DNA of 19,292 bases, taken from positions 1 to 19,292 of the forward strand of contig JBBSBE010000075.1 of the NCBI GenBank assembly GCA_038251625.1, written 5' to 3'. This stretch comes from JBBQXK01 sp038251625 (lineage in GTDB: Bacteria; Pseudomonadota; Alphaproteobacteria; Rhodobacterales; Rhodobacteraceae). This document shows, piece by piece, positions 1 to 7,084 of the stretch (position 1 is its first letter; each line of letters opens with the position of its first letter). The notes under the pieces were generated by a model that was not told the origin of the DNA, ran no database searches, and was given only the letters and a program-made list of their open reading frames with translations. The position numbers and the translations under genes are program-made.

Positions 1-285
1 GGGCCCGACCGGCTTTCAATGATGATGGGCCAGATCCTGCGCAAGCGGCTGACGATGCGCGGGTTCATCATCTTTCAGGATTTCGGCCACCTTTACCCGG
101 AGTTTTCCAAGACGATGGGCGGATGGCTCAGGGCTGGGAAGATGCATTACCGCGAAGACATGATCGAGGGGCTGGAAGCGGCCCCGCAAGCCTTTATCGG
201 GCTCTTGCGCGGCGAAAACTTCGGCAAGCGTGTGATCCACGTTGGTCCGGAAAAGATGATCGAAAACAAGGAGACGCACACATGA
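1..285 (+). CDS. NADP-dependent oxidoreductase, CurA-like MDR family (3' end only)
   Basis: The open frame runs in from the window edge, so only about the last 94 residues are present. They resemble the C-terminus of zinc-independent medium-chain dehydrogenase/reductases of the curcumin reductase (CurA) / leukotriene B4 dehydrogenase type. The seen pattern is RGFIIFQDFGH, then a tract ending in HYREDMIEGLEAAP, then FIGLLRGENFGKRVIHVG. In this family that segment completes the substrate side of the active site and the C-terminal strand. Members reduce the double bond of alpha,beta-unsaturated ketones or aldehydes with NADPH in the cytoplasm. The stop overlaps the start of the next gene (ATGA, 282-285), so the two are probably cotranscribed and translationally coupled. 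The family call is firm. The substrate is unknown and the catalytic Rossmann domain lies outside the window. Confidence 0.85.
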   Translation, partial: GPDRLSMMMGQILRKRLTMRGFIIFQDFGHLYPEFSKTMGGWLRAGKMHYREDMIEGLEAAPQAFIGLLRGENFGKRVIHVGPEKMIENKETHT

Positions 286-959
286 ATGTTCTGATGGTCC
301 TGACCTCGCATGACAAACTGGGTGATACCGGCAAGAAGACCGGCTTCTGGCTGGAGGAATTTGCGGCGCCCTACTATGTGCTGTCTGACGCGGGGGCAAA
401 GATCACGCTCGCCTCGCCCAAGGGCGGGCAGCCGCCGCTGGACCCCAAAAGCGATGCGCCCGACGCGCAGACCGATGACACGCGCCGCTTCAAGGATGAT
501 GCGACGGCAAGCGCGGCCTTGGCATCGACGGTCAAGCTGGCTGATCTGGACATCGGCGACTTCGATGCCGTGTTCTATCCCGGCGGTCACGGCCCCTTGT
601 GGGATCTGGCTGAAAACCCGACCAGCATCCATCTGATCGAGGATTTCGCGAGCGATGGCAGGCCGGTTGCCGCCGTTTGCCACGCCCCCGCAATCTTTCG
701 CCACACCAAGGGGGCGGATGGAAAGCCGCTGGTTTTTGGCCGCCGCGTGACCGGGTTCACCGATACCGAAGAGGATGCGGCGGGGTTGACCGACGTGGTG
801 CCGTTCCTTGTCGAGGATATGCTGGTGGCAAACGGCGGCGTCTATTCCAAGGGGGCCGACTGGGCATCGCATGTCGTCGTGGACGGAAAGCTGGTCACCG
901 GGCAGAATCCGGCGTCATCGAAAGACGCGGCGAAGGCATTGCTGAAGATGCTTCAGTGA
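282..959 (+). CDS. DJ-1/PfpI family (type 1 glutamine amidotransferase-like) protein
   Basis: A 225-residue cytoplasmic protein of the DJ-1/PfpI superfamily, close in layout to Hsp31-like glyoxalase III or chaperone enzymes. Residues 1-8 form the first beta strand. TGFWLEEFAAPY at about 20-31 carries the conserved acidic residue, FYPGGHGPLWDL at 98-109 is the oxyanion-side loop, and AVCHAPAIF at 131-139 is the nucleophile elbow with Cys133 followed by His134. This arrangement is typical of members that detoxify methylglyoxal or repair glycated proteins, but activity cannot be read from sequence alone. I chose the ATG at 282 because AAGGAG lies 8 bases upstream and the protein then begins at the family's usual first strand. 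A longer in-frame reading to 123 would overlap the preceding gene extensively. The 4-base overlap with the CurA-like reductase suggests a shared role against reactive carbonyls. Confidence 0.9.
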   Translation: MNVLMVLTSHDKLGDTGKKTGFWLEEFAAPYYVLSDAGAKITLASPKGGQPPLDPKSDAPDAQTDDTRRFKDDATASAALASTVKLADLDIGDFDAVFYPGGHGPLWDLAENPTSIHLIEDFASDGRPVAAVCHAPAIFRHTKGADGKPLVFGRRVTGFTDTEEDAAGLTDVVPFLVEDMLVANGGVYSKGADWASHVVVDGKLVTGQNPASSKDAAKALLKMLQ

Positions 960-975
960 CACGCGCGTGTTGACC

Positions 976-1011
976 CACCCCTGCGCCGCGACCGGGTAGC
1001 GGACAGGGGTG
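976..1011. terminator. Hairpin downstream of the PfpI-like gene, possible terminator
   Basis: CACCCCTG (976-983) pairs with CAGGGGTG (1004-1011), and inside the loop CCGC (986-989) can pair with GCGG (999-1002). The stem begins 17 bases after the PfpI stop. There is no run of T after it, so this is a stable hairpin in a suitable place rather than a textbook intrinsic terminator. Confidence 0.35.
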
Positions 1012-1033
1012 TTCGCGCAGACGCCTTCGCCAC

Positions 1034-1047
1034 TTGATCGATATCGG
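1034..1047. promoter_or_regulatory. Possible FNR/FnrL-type site upstream of the DUF3775 gene (8 of 10)
   Basis: TTGAT-CGAT-ATCGG matches the FNR consensus TTGAT-N4-ATCAA at 8 of 10 positions: one half-site is perfect and the other has two mismatches. Its centre is about 60 bases before the chosen start of the DUF3775 gene, the same distance as the stronger site before cytochrome b561. It is weaker than the other two candidates and may be chance. Confidence 0.35.
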
Positions 1048-1100
1048 GGATAGGCAGGTTCGGCGTGATCATGTTGGAACCCGACAAGCAGGAGATGCCG

Positions 1101-1493
1101 ATGGCTGCGCTTCCCTTTGACAGTGCCGAGATCGAGGAACTTGTGTTGCGGCTCAATGCCGTCACCGCGAAAGAAGCAACCGATATCCCCGATCTTGGCG
1201 GCAACGCCTCGGACGACGAAGTGGCCGAGACGCTGCAAGAGACGGAAGGCGATCTGAGCCGTGACGAGATCACGCAAGAGATCGAAAGCATGAACGACGA
1301 GCAGAAGGACGCGCTGGTCGCCCTGTTCTGGATTGGCCGCGGCGATGCCGAGCCCGAAGAGTGGGAAGCGACGAAGGCCCTTGCCCGGCAACAGCACGAA
1401 GGCCTTGTGAGCCGGTATCTGCTCGGTCAACCGGAGGTCGGTGAGTTCCTGACAGAAGGTCTTGAAAAGATGCTGGAATACGGGGTGGACTGA
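1101..1493 (+). CDS. DUF3775 family protein, unknown function
   Basis: A small acidic, soluble protein (130 residues from the chosen start) that looks like the DUF3775 family. The C-terminal half has the features I associate with it: a helical stretch ending NDEQKDALVALFWIGRGD, then an EEW tract, an ALARQQH tract, and a final region ending PEVGEFLTEGLEKML. No membrane segment, signal peptide or catalytic motif is visible, and I do not know its function. I chose the ATG at 1101 because GGAG at 1091-1094 sits 6 bases upstream. In-frame starts at 1065 (GTG), 1071 and 1095 are possible but have worse spacing. It follows the PfpI gene by about 140 bases and has its own candidate FNR-type site, so it may be a separate unit. 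Confidence 0.8.
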   Translation: MAALPFDSAEIEELVLRLNAVTAKEATDIPDLGGNASDDEVAETLQETEGDLSRDEITQEIESMNDEQKDALVALFWIGRGDAEPEEWEATKALARQQHEGLVSRYLLGQPEVGEFLTEGLEKMLEYGVD

Positions 1494-1572
1494 GCGTCTG
1501 TCGCGGCGTCTTCGCGGGCTGCAATCAGGGTTCAGTGCGATCATCCCGTGTTGGGTTCGCCCCGCCGTTTCA
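1494..1572. other. Convergent intergenic spacer
   Basis: This 79-base gap separates the DUF3775 gene on the plus strand from the AI-2E-family permease on the minus strand. I see no clear hairpin with a T-run, no repeat and no small gene in it. Confidence 0.5.
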
Positions 1573-2628
1573 TCAACCTTGGTCGGGGGTTGAGGCTGCC
1601 TTTTTCGTCCAGAAATCCACCAGCAGCATCGTCATGGTCGCGGCCAGCGGGCCGAGGATGAAGCCCGGCGCGCCGAAGAGCACCAGGCCACCCACAATCG
1701 CGATGAACGCGGGAATGGTATGCAGCCGCAGCCGGTTGCCGACGAATGTTGGCCGCAGGATGTTGTCGATGCTGCCAACCACGATCCCGCCCCAACTCGC
1801 CAGAATGATCGCGCGTGCCCAACTTCCATCGAGGAAGAGCAGGATCGATGCAGGGATCCAGACGACGAAAGCGCCGAGCACCGGCACGATCGACAAAAGG
1901 CCCATCATCAATCCCCAAAGAAGCGGGGTTGGAAGGCCCAGCACCCAGAACATCAGGCCACCGAGCGTGCCCTGAACCGCCGCGACTGCAAGCGTGCCGT
2001 AAACCGTGGCATGAACCGTTTCGGATACCCGCCGGAGCAGTTGATCGGTTTCGGCCGGTGTCAGCGGGAGCCACGCCTTGATCATGGTCTTGGCGGCCTG
2101 CCTGTCGCGCATGAAGTAGAACAGAAGGTAGAAGGTGATGAAGACCTCAACCACCTGAAGCAATGACCCTTTGACGAAGGTCGCCCCGATATTGCTGAGC
2201 CATGTCGCAATTGCGGCCATCATCGAGGGCAAATCGAACTGTCGGTCGATCCAGTCACCGATTGGGGCAAGGGTGGGATAGCTGTCGAGCAAGGCCTGAA
2301 GTTCACCGCTTTCGACGCGCGATTGAAGCGAGACGATCCCGGATGCGGCCTCGGCAATCAGGCGCTCGACCACGAACACGGTGGGAACAACGACGACGAC
2401 AACGACGATGGCGGTGGAAAGAAGGGCTGCGATGTTGCGATGCCTGACCAGCCTTTCGATTTTCACATGAAGCGGCAGGAACAGGATCGCGAGGGTAAGT
2501 GCCCAGGTGATCGCCCCCAGAAAGGGCCATGCGATCAGAAAACAGAGCACGACGCCGATCAGGCTGGCGACTGCCAGTGCGGACCGTCCGAGGTGGCTGT
2601 TGTGGGGCGGTCCGGGGTTCTGGTCCAT
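1573..2628 (-). CDS. AI-2E family transporter (PerM-like permease)
   Basis: An integral inner-membrane protein of about 351 residues with the organisation of the AI-2E/PerM exporter family. It has two N-terminal hydrophobic pairs (VASLIGVVLCFLIAWPFL onward), a long soluble insertion with SRVESGELQALLDSYPTLAPIGDWID, and a C-terminal half rich in membrane helices. That half contains the recognisable family stretches LPTPLLWGLMMGLLSIVPVLGAF and DNILRPTFVGNRLRLHTIP. Members have been linked to export of autoinducer-2 or other small solutes, and to Na+/H+ exchange in some lineages, so the substrate here is open. A poly-valine tract is encoded by repeated acg/aac triplets on the plus strand near 2390-2410. 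The start is uncertain: the ATG at 2628 gives the usual family length but lacks a clear ribosome site, and an in-frame ATG at 2700 is an alternative. It is the last gene of the minus-strand run. Confidence 0.85.
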   Translation of the reverse strand: MDQNPGPPHNSHLGRSALAVASLIGVVLCFLIAWPFLGAITWALTLAILFLPLHVKIERLVRHRNIAALLSTAIVVVVVVVPTVFVVERLIAEAASGIVSLQSRVESGELQALLDSYPTLAPIGDWIDRQFDLPSMMAAIATWLSNIGATFVKGSLLQVVEVFITFYLLFYFMRDRQAAKTMIKAWLPLTPAETDQLLRRVSETVHATVYGTLAVAAVQGTLGGLMFWVLGLPTPLLWGLMMGLLSIVPVLGAFVVWIPASILLFLDGSWARAIILASWGGIVVGSIDNILRPTFVGNRLRLHTIPAFIAIVGGLVLFGAPGFILGPLAATMTMLLVDFWTKKAASTPDQG

Positions 2629-2851
2629 CTGGTCAGCGCATAAGGATATCAAGCAGGAAGAGGCCTGCATGTGGGCCGATGGCATCAACAGCCGGGCCAT
2701 TGACGGCGCGCCCTTCAGCCAGCGACGTTTGACACACGGGGCGCGTGTCCGGCCTCAGGCTGCCCATCGCTGTCGCCGCTCTGCAGCGGGGACGGACGCG
2801 AAAGGCGGTGTTGCGTGTTGCATCCATGGCGGCCCGCATCACCCGGTCTGC
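2629..2851. other. Intergenic region upstream of the AI-2E-family permease
   Basis: These 223 bases lie between cytochrome b561 and the permease. I see no FNR-type or MntR-type site and no convincing small gene. There is a short inverted repeat (GCAGG at 2653-2657, CCTGC at 2664-2668). Part of the region could encode an N-terminal extension of the permease. Confidence 0.4.
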
Positions 2852-2860
2852 CTAACCGGG
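2842..2860 (-). terminator. Small hairpin over the cytochrome b561 stop codon
   Basis: CCCGGT (2842-2847) and ACCGGG (2855-2860) form a perfect 6-base stem with a 7-base loop that contains the TAG stop. No T-run follows in the direction of transcription, so terminator function is only possible. Confidence 0.25.
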
Positions 2861-3361
2861 CGTCAGCATCCGCATCAGAAGGCCGTCCTTGAGCCAGAAC
2901 TGATGATAGATAGAGGCGGCGGCATGAAGTGCGATCAGGCCGATGAACACCGGCTTGGCAAAGGTGTGAATCTCGCCGAAGGGATCACCGTAGTAGTAGC
3001 CAAGGAGCCCCGTCACCGGCACCGCGACCAAAAGCGCGTAAAACAGCCAGTGGGAAATCCTGCCCGCAAGTTCGATCACGCCACCGACATCGGGAGGTGG
3101 GGGTGCCCCGTTCTTCCGGCGCAAGGCAAGGCGGACCGCAACCAGTGCCAGGATGGCTATGCCGAAATAATAGTGCAATCCTGCGCTGGTGGCATCGAGC
3201 GCCGAGACGGGCTGACCCTCTTCGGTCGCGTCCACAAACGCGGTCATGCTTTCGCCGAAGACCAGTTGCACGAAAACAAGCACAGCAATCACCCAATGCA
3301 GGCCGATCTGATAGGACGTGTAGCCCCGGGCGCCGACTGTCCGTTCTCTTGTCATGGTCAT
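2852..3361 (-). CDS. Cytochrome b561, membrane di-heme electron carrier
   Basis: A 169-residue bacterial cytochrome b561 with four transmembrane helices. It would move electrons between a quinone or other donor and a periplasmic or membrane acceptor. Candidate heme-ligand histidines occur one per helix: His22 in GLHWVIAVLVF, His63 in LHYYFGIAIL, His104 in ISHWLFYALL and His146 in ALHAAASIYHQF, with His153 also near. The conserved GYTSYQIGLHW opening and the FAKPVFIGLIALHAAA / HQFWLKDGLLMRM ending are typical. I chose the ATG at 3361 because AAGGA lies 7 bases upstream. An upstream in-frame ATG at 3424 would lie inside the candidate FNR box and adds no family sequence. A second ATG at 3355 is close by. 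The gene has its own 116-base upstream spacer with an FNR-type box, so low-oxygen control is likely. Confidence 0.92.
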   Translation of the reverse strand: MTMTRERTVGARGYTSYQIGLHWVIAVLVFVQLVFGESMTAFVDATEEGQPVSALDATSAGLHYYFGIAILALVAVRLALRRKNGAPPPPDVGGVIELAGRISHWLFYALLVAVPVTGLLGYYYGDPFGEIHTFAKPVFIGLIALHAAASIYHQFWLKDGLLMRMLTPG

Positions 3362-3413
3362 TTCGTTTTCCTTTCGACCAGTCCAGACGTCGCACGGCGC
3401 GGTGCGGAGGGAG

Positions 3414-3427
3414 TTGATCGACATCAG
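3414..3427. promoter_or_regulatory. FNR/FnrL-type box upstream of cytochrome b561
   Basis: TTGAT-CGAC-ATCAG matches TTGAT-N4-ATCAA at 9 of 10 positions. Its centre is about 60 bases upstream of the cytochrome b561 start and lies in the only sizeable spacer before that gene. Anaerobic control by an FNR/FnrL protein is inferred. Confidence 0.65.
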
Positions 3428-3429
3428 TC

Positions 3430-3443
3430 CTGACCACGGTCAG
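3430..3443. promoter_or_regulatory. Second CTGAC-N4-GTCAG dyad beside the FNR box
   Basis: CTGAC-CACG-GTCAG is a perfect 5-base inverted repeat with FNR-like architecture, differing from TTGAC-N4-GTCAA at both outer bases. Its centre is 16 bases from the centre of the stronger box at 3414-3427. It could be a weak second site or a site for another CRP/FNR-family regulator. Confidence 0.35.
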
Positions 3444-3477
3444 CGCGACTGTCGTTGCGAAAGTGGCTGACCCGGGA

Positions 3478-4176
3478 TCACGCCGCGACGCCAAAGATCA
3501 TCCCCACGGCGGCTGTCGCGGCCATGGCAAGCGCGCCCCAGAATGTGACGCGGACGGCGCCACGGACAATACCTGCACCACCCGCTGACGCGCCAAGGCC
3601 GCCGAGCGCCATAAGGCCGACCAGGGTGGTTCCTGCGACGACCGCCGATATCTGCGCTGCGGGTGCCACCGATGCCACGATCAACGGGATGACGGCCCCG
3701 GCTGCAAAGGTTATCGCCGAGACGAGTGCCGCCTGTATCGGCCGTGCGGTCACCGTCTCCGAGATCCCAAGCTCGTCGCGCGCATGGGCCCCGAGCGCGT
3801 CCTTCTGCGTCAGCTGGACCGCGACCTGCCGGGCCAGACCGGCATCCAGCCCGCGGGCGACGTAAATGCCGGTCAGCTCGTCCAGTTCGGCCTCGGGCGT
3901 CGCGGCCAATTCCTTGGTTTCGCGTGCAAGATCGGCCTGTTCCGCGTCGGTCTGCGAACTGACCGAGACATATTCGCCCGCCGCCATCGACATGGCACCG
4001 GCTACCAGACCGGCAAGACCCGCGATCAGGATCTCGGGCCGGCCGGACCCGGCGGCGGCCACGCCGACAACCAGACTGGCGGTCGAGACAAGGCCATCAT
4101 TGGCGCCCAGCACCGCAGCGCGCAGCCAGCCGATGCGGTGGACCATGTGGATTTCGGAATGGGACAATCTGCTCAT
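3478..4176 (-). CDS. VIT1/CCC1 family Fe2+/Mn2+ transporter
   Basis: A 232-residue membrane protein of the VIT1/CCC1 family, whose members move ferrous iron or manganese out of the cytosol. The first helix carries GANDGLVSTASLVVGVA (about 24-40). The second has the hallmark AGAMSMAAGEYVSVSSQ (60-75). A charged cytoplasmic stretch at about 78-140, rich in Glu and Asp, matches the metal-binding helical domain between the second and third membrane helices. Three more helices follow from about 148 to the C-terminus. In bacteria these proteins limit iron or manganese overload. It lies 18 bases downstream of the P1B metal ATPase and is almost certainly cotranscribed with it, giving a two-transporter metal efflux pair. 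The ribosome site is weak (GAAAG region about 12 bases before the ATG). The specific metal cannot be decided from sequence. Confidence 0.93.
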   Translation of the reverse strand: MSRLSHSEIHMVHRIGWLRAAVLGANDGLVSTASLVVGVAAAGSGRPEILIAGLAGLVAGAMSMAAGEYVSVSSQTDAEQADLARETKELAATPEAELDELTGIYVARGLDAGLARQVAVQLTQKDALGAHARDELGISETVTARPIQAALVSAITFAAGAVIPLIVASVAPAAQISAVVAGTTLVGLMALGGLGASAGGAGIVRGAVRVTFWGALAMAATAAVGMIFGVAA

Positions 4177-4194
4177 CTGTGGGGTCTTTCGGGG

Positions 4195-6108
4195 TTATGG
4201 GGCGACGGCGTTTGCGTTGGGCAGCGGGCCTTCATGCGCGGTGATGCCTTCGGCCACAGCCTGCCCGGTGTATCGCGGCGTGATCCTGAGCGCCCGTAGC
4301 GCGTTCAGGATGACCGCCACGTCGATCACTTCCTGTGCAAGCGCGCCCTGAACGGGTGTGAGGTATCCAAACGCCGCGGCGATCATGCCGAGGATAGACA
4401 GGCCGATCCCGGCGGCGACGCTTTCAAGGGCGATGCGGCGTGACCGTTGTGCGATCTCGATTCCCGGCAGCAAGCGGTCAAGGTGATCGACCAGCAAGAC
4501 GACATCCGCAGCCTCTGCCGAAGCCGCAGCCCCACGCGCGCCCATCGCAACCCCGATATCGGCGGCGGCCAGGGCGGGGGCGTCGTTCACCCCATCGCCC
4601 ACCATCATGACAGGGCCGTTCTTGCGTTCGGTCAGAACCAGCAGCACCTTCTGGTCGGGCGTCAGTTCGGCGCGTACAGCGTCAAGGCCCAGCCCTTCTG
4701 TCACGGCTTCGGCCACCGCCCAGCGGTCGCCGGTGGCCAACAGGATGCGGGCGACCCCGAGGCGGCGGAGCCCTGCAAGCAAGTCTGCCGTGCCTGACCG
4801 CAACGCATCGGCCATGACGATATCGCCCATCAGCCGACCGTCCACCGCCAGGGACACGACGACAGACCCTGCCGCGATCACCGTGCTGTCGGGTTTGGAG
4901 GCACCGGCCTGCGCCGCAACGAAAGCGGCCCCACCTACCACGACCTTGCGGCCATCGATGGTTCCCGTCACGCCCTCCCCGGGTGTTTCGATCACGTTCT
5001 GCGGGATCGGAAGCGCGGCTCCAGCGGCACGGGCCGCCGCAACGATTGCTTGCGCGATGGGGTGCTTGGACGCCTGATCAAGCGATGCGGCGAAATGCAG
5101 GACATCCTCCCTGGACAGATTGCCATGCGTCTTGATGGATACGATCTGCGGGCGTCCATCGGTCAGTGTGCCGGTCTTGTCGAGGATCAGTGTCTTGATC
5201 CGCGCAAGCGCCTCCAACGGTTTTGCGCCCTTGATAAGTACCCCGAAATGGGCTGCCCGCGACAGACCGGCCACCAATGCCACCGGAACGGCGAGGATCA
5301 GCGGGCAAGGCGTGGCGACAACCAGAACCGCCACCGCGCGGATCGGATCGCCGGTGAACCACCACGCGGCACCCGCCAGCGCAACCGTGACCGCCAGAAA
5401 CAGCAAGGAATAGCGGTCGGCCAGCCGCGCCATCGGCGCCTTGGAAGCCTGTGCCGCCTCGACCAGCCGCACGATCCCCGCATAGGTACTGTCGGCAGCC
5501 GCCCGCGTGACCCGCAGATCGAAGGCCTCGCCCGCGTTGGTTGAGCCGCTCATGACGTCCTGCCCACGGTTCAGCCGGACGGGCATCGACTCGCCGGTCA
5601 GCGCAGACTGGTCCAGCATGGCGCTGTCACCCTCGATGGTGCCATCCACGGGGGCCACATCGCCCTGACGGAGCAGGAGCACCTCTTGGGGTGCGATGTC
5701 TTCCAGCGGCACCTCTTCCAGTGCGCCGTCTTTGCGGCGGGTCGCGGTACGGGGCACACGGGACAACAGATCGCTCATCTCGCGCCGGGCGCGGCCTTGG
5801 GCGAAGCTTTCAAGGAACGTGCCGCCCGAATACATCAGCGCGACCACGGCTGATGCCAGCGCCTCACCAAACAGGAGGGCCGCCGACATGGACAGCGCCG
5901 CCACGATGTCGAGCCCGACCTCGCCCTTCATCAGACTGCGCAGAATTTCGACGACAAGCGCCAGCAAGACCGGCACCACCCCAGCCGCCCAGGCGATGGT
6001 GGCAAGATCCGCGCGCCCCGTCAGCAAGAGCGCAACCCCTGCGACGAGGCCAAGCAGGGCCACGGCCAGAAGTGCGACGTTCAGGCGATTGTGCAGTGTT
6101 GGGGTCAT
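4195..6108 (-). CDS. Heavy-metal translocating P-type ATPase (P1B) with TPC membrane motif
   Basis: A 637-residue P1B-type ATPase that pumps a transition-metal ion across the inner membrane using ATP. Seen in order: N-terminal membrane helices (10-30, 36-58, 66-95), actuator-domain TGES at 171-174, the ion-path motif in VVATPCPLILA with Thr266-Pro267-Cys268, phosphorylation site DKTGTLT at 310-316, the HP dipeptide at 349-350 of the nucleotide domain, TGD at 459-461, and hinge GDGVND at 504-509. No N-terminal HMA (CxxC) domain and no His-rich tail are present. TPC in place of CPC argues against the common copper pump. TPC is associated with the P1B-5 group (iron/nickel/cobalt-type), but that group's hemerythrin-like tail is absent here. 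AAGGA just upstream supports the start. The gene sits between a membrane M23-like protein (19-base gap) and a VIT transporter (18-base gap). Confidence 0.95.
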   Translation of the reverse strand: MTPTLHNRLNVALLAVALLGLVAGVALLLTGRADLATIAWAAGVVPVLLALVVEILRSLMKGEVGLDIVAALSMSAALLFGEALASAVVALMYSGGTFLESFAQGRARREMSDLLSRVPRTATRRKDGALEEVPLEDIAPQEVLLLRQGDVAPVDGTIEGDSAMLDQSALTGESMPVRLNRGQDVMSGSTNAGEAFDLRVTRAAADSTYAGIVRLVEAAQASKAPMARLADRYSLLFLAVTVALAGAAWWFTGDPIRAVAVLVVATPCPLILAVPVALVAGLSRAAHFGVLIKGAKPLEALARIKTLILDKTGTLTDGRPQIVSIKTHGNLSREDVLHFAASLDQASKHPIAQAIVAAARAAGAALPIPQNVIETPGEGVTGTIDGRKVVVGGAAFVAAQAGASKPDSTVIAAGSVVVSLAVDGRLMGDIVMADALRSGTADLLAGLRRLGVARILLATGDRWAVAEAVTEGLGLDAVRAELTPDQKVLLVLTERKNGPVMMVGDGVNDAPALAAADIGVAMGARGAAASAEAADVVLLVDHLDRLLPGIEIAQRSRRIALESVAAGIGLSILGMIAAAFGYLTPVQGALAQEVIDVAVILNALRALRITPRYTGQAVAEGITAHEGPLPNANAVAP

Positions 6109-6127
6109 CTGGTGTCCTTTCGCAGCG

Positions 6128-7084
6128 TCATGGCGCGCGCGCCGGTCTGTCTATGAGGTCACCCCTGACCAGAAACCGTCCCTCAAGACGCATGGCAACA
6201 GGGGCAGCCGCGAAGGGCGCGCCCGTCTTGCCGGGCATCTGGGCGTGGATGTGCAGATGCGGCTCGCTGGTTTCGCCGGAATTTCCGACCTCGGCGATCT
6301 GCTGACCAGCGGCGAGGCGTTCCCCGGCCGCGACCCGCAATGATCCCTGCCGGAAATGGGCCAGAAGGACGTCGATGCCATCGCATCGCAAAAGCACATG
6401 GTTGCCCGCCGGATTGGCTTCGTCCATTTCCGGGACCTGCATGTCGGGTTGGCCCGCTGCGGCCAGAATGACCTGACCTGCGCAGGGCGCGAGAACCGGC
6501 GTTCCAAAGATCAGATAGCGCCCGGGATCCCTGGGCATCATGCTGCTGGCGCGCAAGCCCCAGCGGTTTACCGCGATCAGATCGACGCCGTAGCCCGACC
6601 CGCCGAAGCCCGCGTGCAGCGCGTGCGATGGATCGAGAAGGGCCGCATGGGCATTGATAGCCGCCGATGCCCCGCCATTGGCCACCAGATAGATCCCGGG
6701 GCCAAGCGGCCAGGCAAGGCTTACGGAGGGCCCCTCAGGGATGACGGCTGCGGCCAAAGCTTCCCGTACCTCCATCATGCCAAATCCGGCGATCCCGGCG
6801 CAGGCGACGAGGGTCAGCCAGCCAGAGGCGCCATTGGGCAAGAACGGCCTGCGTGCCGGAAGGATCAGACGCCAGACGATTGCACATACCAGCAAGAGTG
6901 CCATGAGATACGGCACCCACCAGGGCGGAAACACCCATATCCCCAGCTTCGCCACCGCAAGGGTCATCGCGGTTGCGGCGACGACCAGCATCCAGAAACC
7001 CAGCATATTGCGGGGCGGCAGGAAGGCGAGCCAGAGGATCAGGATCGACGGCAGCACCGTTTGCAGGATGAAGACTGTCATCAT
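6128..7084 (-). CDS. Membrane-anchored M23 (LytM-type) peptidase-like protein
   Basis: A 318-residue protein with two parts. Residues 1-110 hold about four membrane helices. Residues 125-305 resemble an M23/LytM metallopeptidase domain, normally a zinc enzyme that cuts peptidoglycan cross-bridges. Seen motifs are GYGVDL at 164-169 (Asp168), the GTPVLAPCAGQVILAA strand (195-210), LAHF with His243, LAAGQQIAEVGNSG (258-270), and EPHLHIH with His276 and His278. In the classical family the first zinc ligand is a histidine four residues before the Asp. Here that position is Gly164, so the zinc site may be altered, or another histidine (154 or 157) may substitute. The start overlaps the CPBP protease stop by ATGA (7081-7084), which shows tight coupling. 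The gene may encode a degenerate cell-wall regulator rather than an active hydrolase. Confidence 0.8.
   Translation of the reverse strand: MMTVFILQTVLPSILILWLAFLPPRNMLGFWMLVVAATAMTLAVAKLGIWVFPPWWVPYLMALLLVCAIVWRLILPARRPFLPNGASGWLTLVACAGIAGFGMMEVREALAAAVIPEGPSVSLAWPLGPGIYLVANGGASAAINAHAALLDPSHALHAGFGGSGYGVDLIAVNRWGLRASSMMPRDPGRYLIFGTPVLAPCAGQVILAAAGQPDMQVPEMDEANPAGNHVLLRCDGIDVLLAHFRQGSLRVAAGERLAAGQQIAEVGNSGETSEPHLHIHAQMPGKTGAPFAAAPVAMRLEGRFLVRGDLIDRPARAP

Noticed and set aside
2385..2415. Triplet repeat (acg/aac) resembling a microsatellite
   Set aside because: It encodes the poly-valine stretch of a membrane helix in the AI-2E-family permease and is imperfect.
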